Positions 4,880 to 7,873 of a DNA stretch of 7,873 nt are shown here, one piece after another. Every line of letters begins with the position of its first letter. Within the stretch, counting starts at the first letter, position 1. This DNA comes from Firmicutes bacterium UBA1393 (GTDB lineage: Bacteria; Bacillota; DTU025): NCBI GenBank assembly GCA_002305255.1, contig DBQN01000092.1, positions 7,478 to 15,350 of the forward strand. Reading direction: 5' to 3'. The notes under the pieces were generated by a model that saw nothing but the letters and a program-made list of their open reading frames with translations, was not told the origin of the DNA and did no database searches. Both the position numbers and the translations under genes were made by a program.

Positions 4880-6888
4880 CGACTGACAAGCGTGACGAAA
4901 GACCTCCGATCCGGCGTGGCCTCGGTTTCGGACCTGGCGGACATGGCCCCGGCGGCGGGCGGCCGGGAGGCCCCATGGGTGGCATGATACCCGGTGAGAA
5001 GGCGAAGAACTTCAAGGCCTCTATTCGCAGGCTGATGGGGTATCTCGCTCCGCACCGCGCCGCACTCTGTGCTGTGATTACCATGGCTGTGACGAGCGTG
5101 GCGTTCTCCATCGCAGGCCCCAGGATCCTGGGGCGCGCCACTAACCTGCTGTTCGAAGGGGTTATCGGAAAGCAGTTCCCTCCCGGCGTCACGATGGAGC
5201 AGGCCGAGGCGATGCTGCGCATGAGCGGCCGAGGCCAGATGGCCGATATGCTGGCAGGCATGAACATCGTCCCGGGCCGGGGCGTCGACTTCGCCGCCTT
5301 CGGCAGGATCCTCTTGACGATGGTGGCGGTGTATGTGCTGTCGGCAATCTTCAGCTGGGCACAGCACTATATCACGGCGGGTGTGTCTCAGAATACCGTG
5401 TACACTCTGCGACGGCAGGTAGATGCAAAACTCGCCCGTCTACCACTTAAGTACTTTGACTCCAACACGCGCGGCGAGATTCTGAGCCGTGTGACAAACG
5501 ACATAGACAACATCGCCGGCACGCTGCAGCAGAGCATGACTCAGCTCATCACTGCAGCTGTGACCCTCATCGGCATCCTGGCCATGATGGTGAGCATCAG
5601 TCCAACCCTGGCCCTGCTTGCCCTTACGACACTGCCATTGAGCGTCATCATAACCATGAGCATCGCCCGGCGGTCACAGAAGCAGTTTGCCGCGCAGTGG
5701 GAGAGTACCGGCAAGCTCAACAGCCACATCGAGGAGATGTACACCGGTCACACGGTGGTGAAGGTCTTCAATGGCCAGCGTAAGGCTGTGACGGCCTTCG
5801 ATGAGGAGAACTCCCGGCTGTACGCTGCGTCGTCGAAGGCACAGTTCGTGTCGGGCATCATAATGCCTGCGATGCACTTCCTGAACAACTTGAACTACGT
5901 GGGTGTATGCGTCATCGGAGGGCTGAGGGTCGCGCGCGGGCAGATGACCCTTGGCGACGTGCAGGCCTTCATACAGTACTCGCGACAGTTCACCCAGCCC
6001 ATCGCGCAGACGGCGTCCATCATGAACGTGCTTCAGAGCGCGGCGGCCTCGGCGGAGCGAGTGTTCGAACTGCTCGACCAACCCGAGGAGCTGTCAGATC
6101 CCGAAGAACCTGCGCACATCGAGCGCGTGGCCGGCAGGGTGGAGTTCAGGGACGTGTCGTTCAGGTACAAGGAAGACGTGCCCCTCATAGATGGGTTGAA
6201 CCTGACTGCCGAGCCCGGTCAGACCGTGGCCATAGTAGGGCCCACCGGCGCCGGCAAGACCACGCTGGTGAACCTGCTGATGAGGTTCTACGAGATAGAC
6301 GGCGGCAGCATAACGGTTGACGGCGTAGACATCCGCACGATGAGCCGGGATCATCTGCGCGGGCTTTTCGGCATGGTGCTTCAGGATACCTGGCTCTTCG
6401 ACGGCACGATCCGCGAGAACATCGCCTATGGATGTCGTGACGGCATGTGCCCGCCGAGTGAACGGAGTATCATCGAAGCCGCCAGGGCGGCGTATGTCGA
6501 CCACTTCGTGAAGACCCTGCCTGAGGGATATGACACACGTGTGGGGGATGACGCCGCAAGCATCTCCCAGGGCCAGCGCCAGCTGCTCACCATAGCGCGG
6601 GCGTTCCTTGCTGATCCTGAGATCCTCATCCTCGACGAGGCGACCAGCTCGGTAGATACCCGAACCGAGGTGCTGATTCAGCAGGCCATGGCCAGGCTGA
6701 TGAAGCAGAGGACCAGCTTCGTCATAGCGCACAGGCTGTCTACGATCAGGAACGCCGACGTGATCGTGGTGATGAATCAGGGACGCATCGTCGAGCAGGG
6801 TAACCACGACCAACTCATGGCGGCGCGAGGGTTCTACTACGACCTCTACAACAGCCAGTTCTCGGAGGCATTCGACGAGGCGGTGTAG
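4876..6888 (+). CDS. Heterodimeric ABC exporter, half 2 (catalytic Glu intact, SQGQ signature)
   Basis: The protein has 670 residues: a Gly/Pro-rich cytoplasmic tail (about 14-38), a six-helix membrane domain with a roughly 50-residue insertion after the first helix (about 93-142), and a nucleotide-binding domain from about 415. Motifs are Walker A GPTGAGKTT (455-463), Q-loop in MVLQDTW, signature ISQGQRQ (SQGQ 564-567), Walker B ILILDE (D587, catalytic E588) and H-loop H619 in VIAHRLST. The SQGQ signature is the known degeneracy of TM288/YheH/LmrD-type subunits, so it complements half 1. One site (this Walker A with half 1's SGGQ) should hydrolyse ATP; the other should mainly bind it. The larger size and the insertion are usual for this subfamily as I recall it. 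The specific substrate cannot be read from the sequence; multidrug export is the common annotation. Confidence 0.93.
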   Translation: MTTDKRDERPPIRRGLGFGPGGHGPGGGRPGGPMGGMIPGEKAKNFKASIRRLMGYLAPHRAALCAVITMAVTSVAFSIAGPRILGRATNLLFEGVIGKQFPPGVTMEQAEAMLRMSGRGQMADMLAGMNIVPGRGVDFAAFGRILLTMVAVYVLSAIFSWAQHYITAGVSQNTVYTLRRQVDAKLARLPLKYFDSNTRGEILSRVTNDIDNIAGTLQQSMTQLITAAVTLIGILAMMVSISPTLALLALTTLPLSVIITMSIARRSQKQFAAQWESTGKLNSHIEEMYTGHTVVKVFNGQRKAVTAFDEENSRLYAASSKAQFVSGIIMPAMHFLNNLNYVGVCVIGGLRVARGQMTLGDVQAFIQYSRQFTQPIAQTASIMNVLQSAAASAERVFELLDQPEELSDPEEPAHIERVAGRVEFRDVSFRYKEDVPLIDGLNLTAEPGQTVAIVGPTGAGKTTLVNLLMRFYEIDGGSITVDGVDIRTMSRDHLRGLFGMVLQDTWLFDGTIRENIAYGCRDGMCPPSERSIIEAARAAYVDHFVKTLPEGYDTRVGDDAASISQGQRQLLTIARAFLADPEILILDEATSSVDTRTEVLIQQAMARLMKQRTSFVIAHRLSTIRNADVIVVMNQGRIVEQGNHDQLMAARGFYYDLYNSQFSEAFDEAV

Positions 6889-6975
6889 CGCGCCGGTGCT
6901 TGAAGGATACGCGCGGCGGAGGAAGAAAACTCTGTCTGAGTACACCCAGAAGAGGTAACAGACGGAGGCTGAACG
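6889..6975. other. Short intergenic gap, no clear terminator or promoter
   Basis: CGCGC (6889-6893) can pair with GCGCG (6911-6915) over a 17-nt loop, but no T-tract follows. No good -35/-10 pair is visible, so the next gene may be reached by readthrough from the exporter operon. Confidence 0.4.
6964..6968 (+). promoter_or_regulatory. Ribosome binding site of the creatininase-family gene
   Basis: GGAGG lies 7 nt before ATG 6976, ideal spacing, and decides this start. Confidence 0.7.
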
Positions 6976-7873
6976 ATGCAACAGGAACGTGGCAGCGTGC
7001 TGGAGTACGTTGAGATGAGCCTTCCTAAGCTTGAGGCGCTCGACAGGTCGACGACGGTGTTCATGATCAGTGTAAGCCCCATAGAGGTGCATGGACCGCA
7101 TCTTCCCACAGGCACGGACGTGTTCGTATCGGAAGCACTGAGGGACAGATACGTGCGTGAGCTTCTGAGCCGGAGGCCTCACCTGACGGTGGTGAAGCTT
7201 CCGGCTCTCTGGGCAGGGGCCGATGCTTTGCCCGTGGCCGGGTCGCTCTCAGTGCCGGCGCCCCACGTCGAGGGCGTGCTGAAGGCCTATGGAAAAGGCC
7301 TGGCCAGGCAGGGCTTCAAGTATCTCTTCGTAGCCGACAACCACGGTGGGCCCCGACACCAGATGGCTGTGGAGGCGGCGGCCAGGGCGCTCTGGCGGCG
7401 CTACAAGTTCTACCTGATAGACCCATTCGGGCTAGACTTCAGGTATATGGTCCAGCACGATGCGGACTTCATGGCCGCAACCAGACTGGGACCCGGATCA
7501 TGCGGTGACGATGCCGACAGCCACGCCGGAACGAATGAGACCTCGCTCATGCTCGCAGCCGGGGCAGAGAGGGTTGACCCCGACTATGCCAAGGTGCCCG
7601 CGTCGCTGCCGCGTCCTGCGCGCGAGGTGCGTGGCACAGCTTCTCTCGTGAACGGTGTCGCCAGGACTGCGGCGGCACTGGGGGCGAAGGCGTTCGCCCG
7701 CGATCTAGAACACCTTGCCAACACCCTTGCCTGGCTGGATGATCCGGACATGCTTCCATACATGGGCGCCCCGTCAGCTGCCACGAGTGAGGCCGGCGAG
7801 GCGATGTTCACCGCCCGCGTTGAGGTGGCGATGCGCCTCTTCGAGCGTGCACTCGATAGCGGCGGGCGCGAGC
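6976..7873 (+). CDS. Creatininase-family amidohydrolase, 3'-partial
   Basis: The frame is open from ATG 6976 through 299 codons to the window edge. Family hallmarks are SPIEVHGPHLPTGTD (E37, H39, D48), the hydrophobic strand plus DNHGGP (H123), and DSHAGTNETS (H183, E188). E37, H39, D48 and H123 keep the same relative spacing as the metal ligands Glu34, His36, Asp45 and His120 of Pseudomonas creatininase, as I recall them, so a dinuclear metal amidohydrolase is likely. The usual NGHGGN motif reads DNHGGP here, and the position of creatininase Glu122 is Gly, as in many non-creatininase members. The family also includes enzymes acting on FAPy-type and mycofactocin precursors, so true creatinine hydrolysis should not be assumed. 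The protein is probably cytoplasmic; no signal peptide is seen. It lies 87 nt after the exporter with its own ribosome binding site. No pathway partner is visible. Confidence 0.88.
   Translation, partial: MQQERGSVLEYVEMSLPKLEALDRSTTVFMISVSPIEVHGPHLPTGTDVFVSEALRDRYVRELLSRRPHLTVVKLPALWAGADALPVAGSLSVPAPHVEGVLKAYGKGLARQGFKYLFVADNHGGPRHQMAVEAAARALWRRYKFYLIDPFGLDFRYMVQHDADFMAATRLGPGSCGDDADSHAGTNETSLMLAAGAERVDPDYAKVPASLPRPAREVRGTASLVNGVARTAAALGAKAFARDLEHLANTLAWLDDPDMLPYMGAPSAATSEAGEAMFTARVEVAMRLFERALDSGGRE

Noticed and set aside
3148..5367. Long minus-strand open frames opposite the exporter genes (e.g. 3148-3945, 4046-4849, 4489-5367, 6094-7182)
   Set aside because: They are mirror frames of GC-rich coding sequence; the + strand has complete, motif-rich ABC transporter genes.
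7460..7651. Small + strand frame inside the creatininase-family gene
   Set aside because: The family motifs and an unbroken 299-codon frame from 6976 place the real gene in a different frame.

Overview
The window is GC-rich bacterial DNA with every recognisable gene on the + strand. It reads as three blocks: the tail of a bacterial microcompartment (BMC) locus, a gene-free stretch of about 720 bp with repeats, and a regulator plus multidrug-type ABC exporter operon followed by a creatininase-family gene cut by the window edge. The PduS/PduT pair, a heterodimeric ABC exporter of the TM287/288 (YheI/YheH, LmrCD) type next to a MarR regulator, and Shine-Dalgarno sites rich in GGAGG suggest a high-GC anaerobic or fermentative member of the Bacillota or a neighbouring group. 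That placement is inference from gene content only.

Bases 1-1843: the 3' part of a pduS-like flavin/iron-sulfur cobalamin reductase gene, a pduT-like tandem-BMC-domain shell protein joined to it by an ATGA stop/start overlap, and a 101-residue protein resembling the short leader segment of EutT-like BMC proteins. In known propanediol-type compartments PduS reduces cobalamin for B12-dependent diol dehydratase, and PduT carries a [4Fe-4S] cluster in the shell pore. Both sets of key cysteines are present here, so an electron path across the shell is plausible. The signature enzyme that would identify the substrate lies outside the window.

Bases 1844-2567: no convincing gene. The stretch holds a hairpin and G-tract cluster (about 1873-1971) and two direct copies of a 93-bp element (2051-2143 and 2269-2361, 218 bp apart). 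Each copy can fold into the same three-part stem. All five substitutions falling in stems keep pairing through G-U wobble on the + strand, while codon-position analysis gives no support for coding. This is the most interesting signal in the window: a candidate structured RNA or mobile structured repeat that I do not recognise. The stretch ends in a candidate promoter with an overlapping 17-bp imperfect palindrome just before the marR-like gene.

Bases 2568-6888: marR-like regulator, ABC exporter half 1 and ABC exporter half 2, each junction an ATGA overlap, so very likely one autoregulated operon. The two ABC subunits carry complementary degeneracies: half 1 has Asp for the catalytic Glu and Gln for the H-loop His; half 2 has SQGQ in place of SGGQ. 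They should form an asymmetric heterodimer with one working ATP site.

Bases 6976-7873: a creatininase-family amidohydrolase with its own ribosome binding site, open at the window end. Its substrate cannot be told from the sequence.
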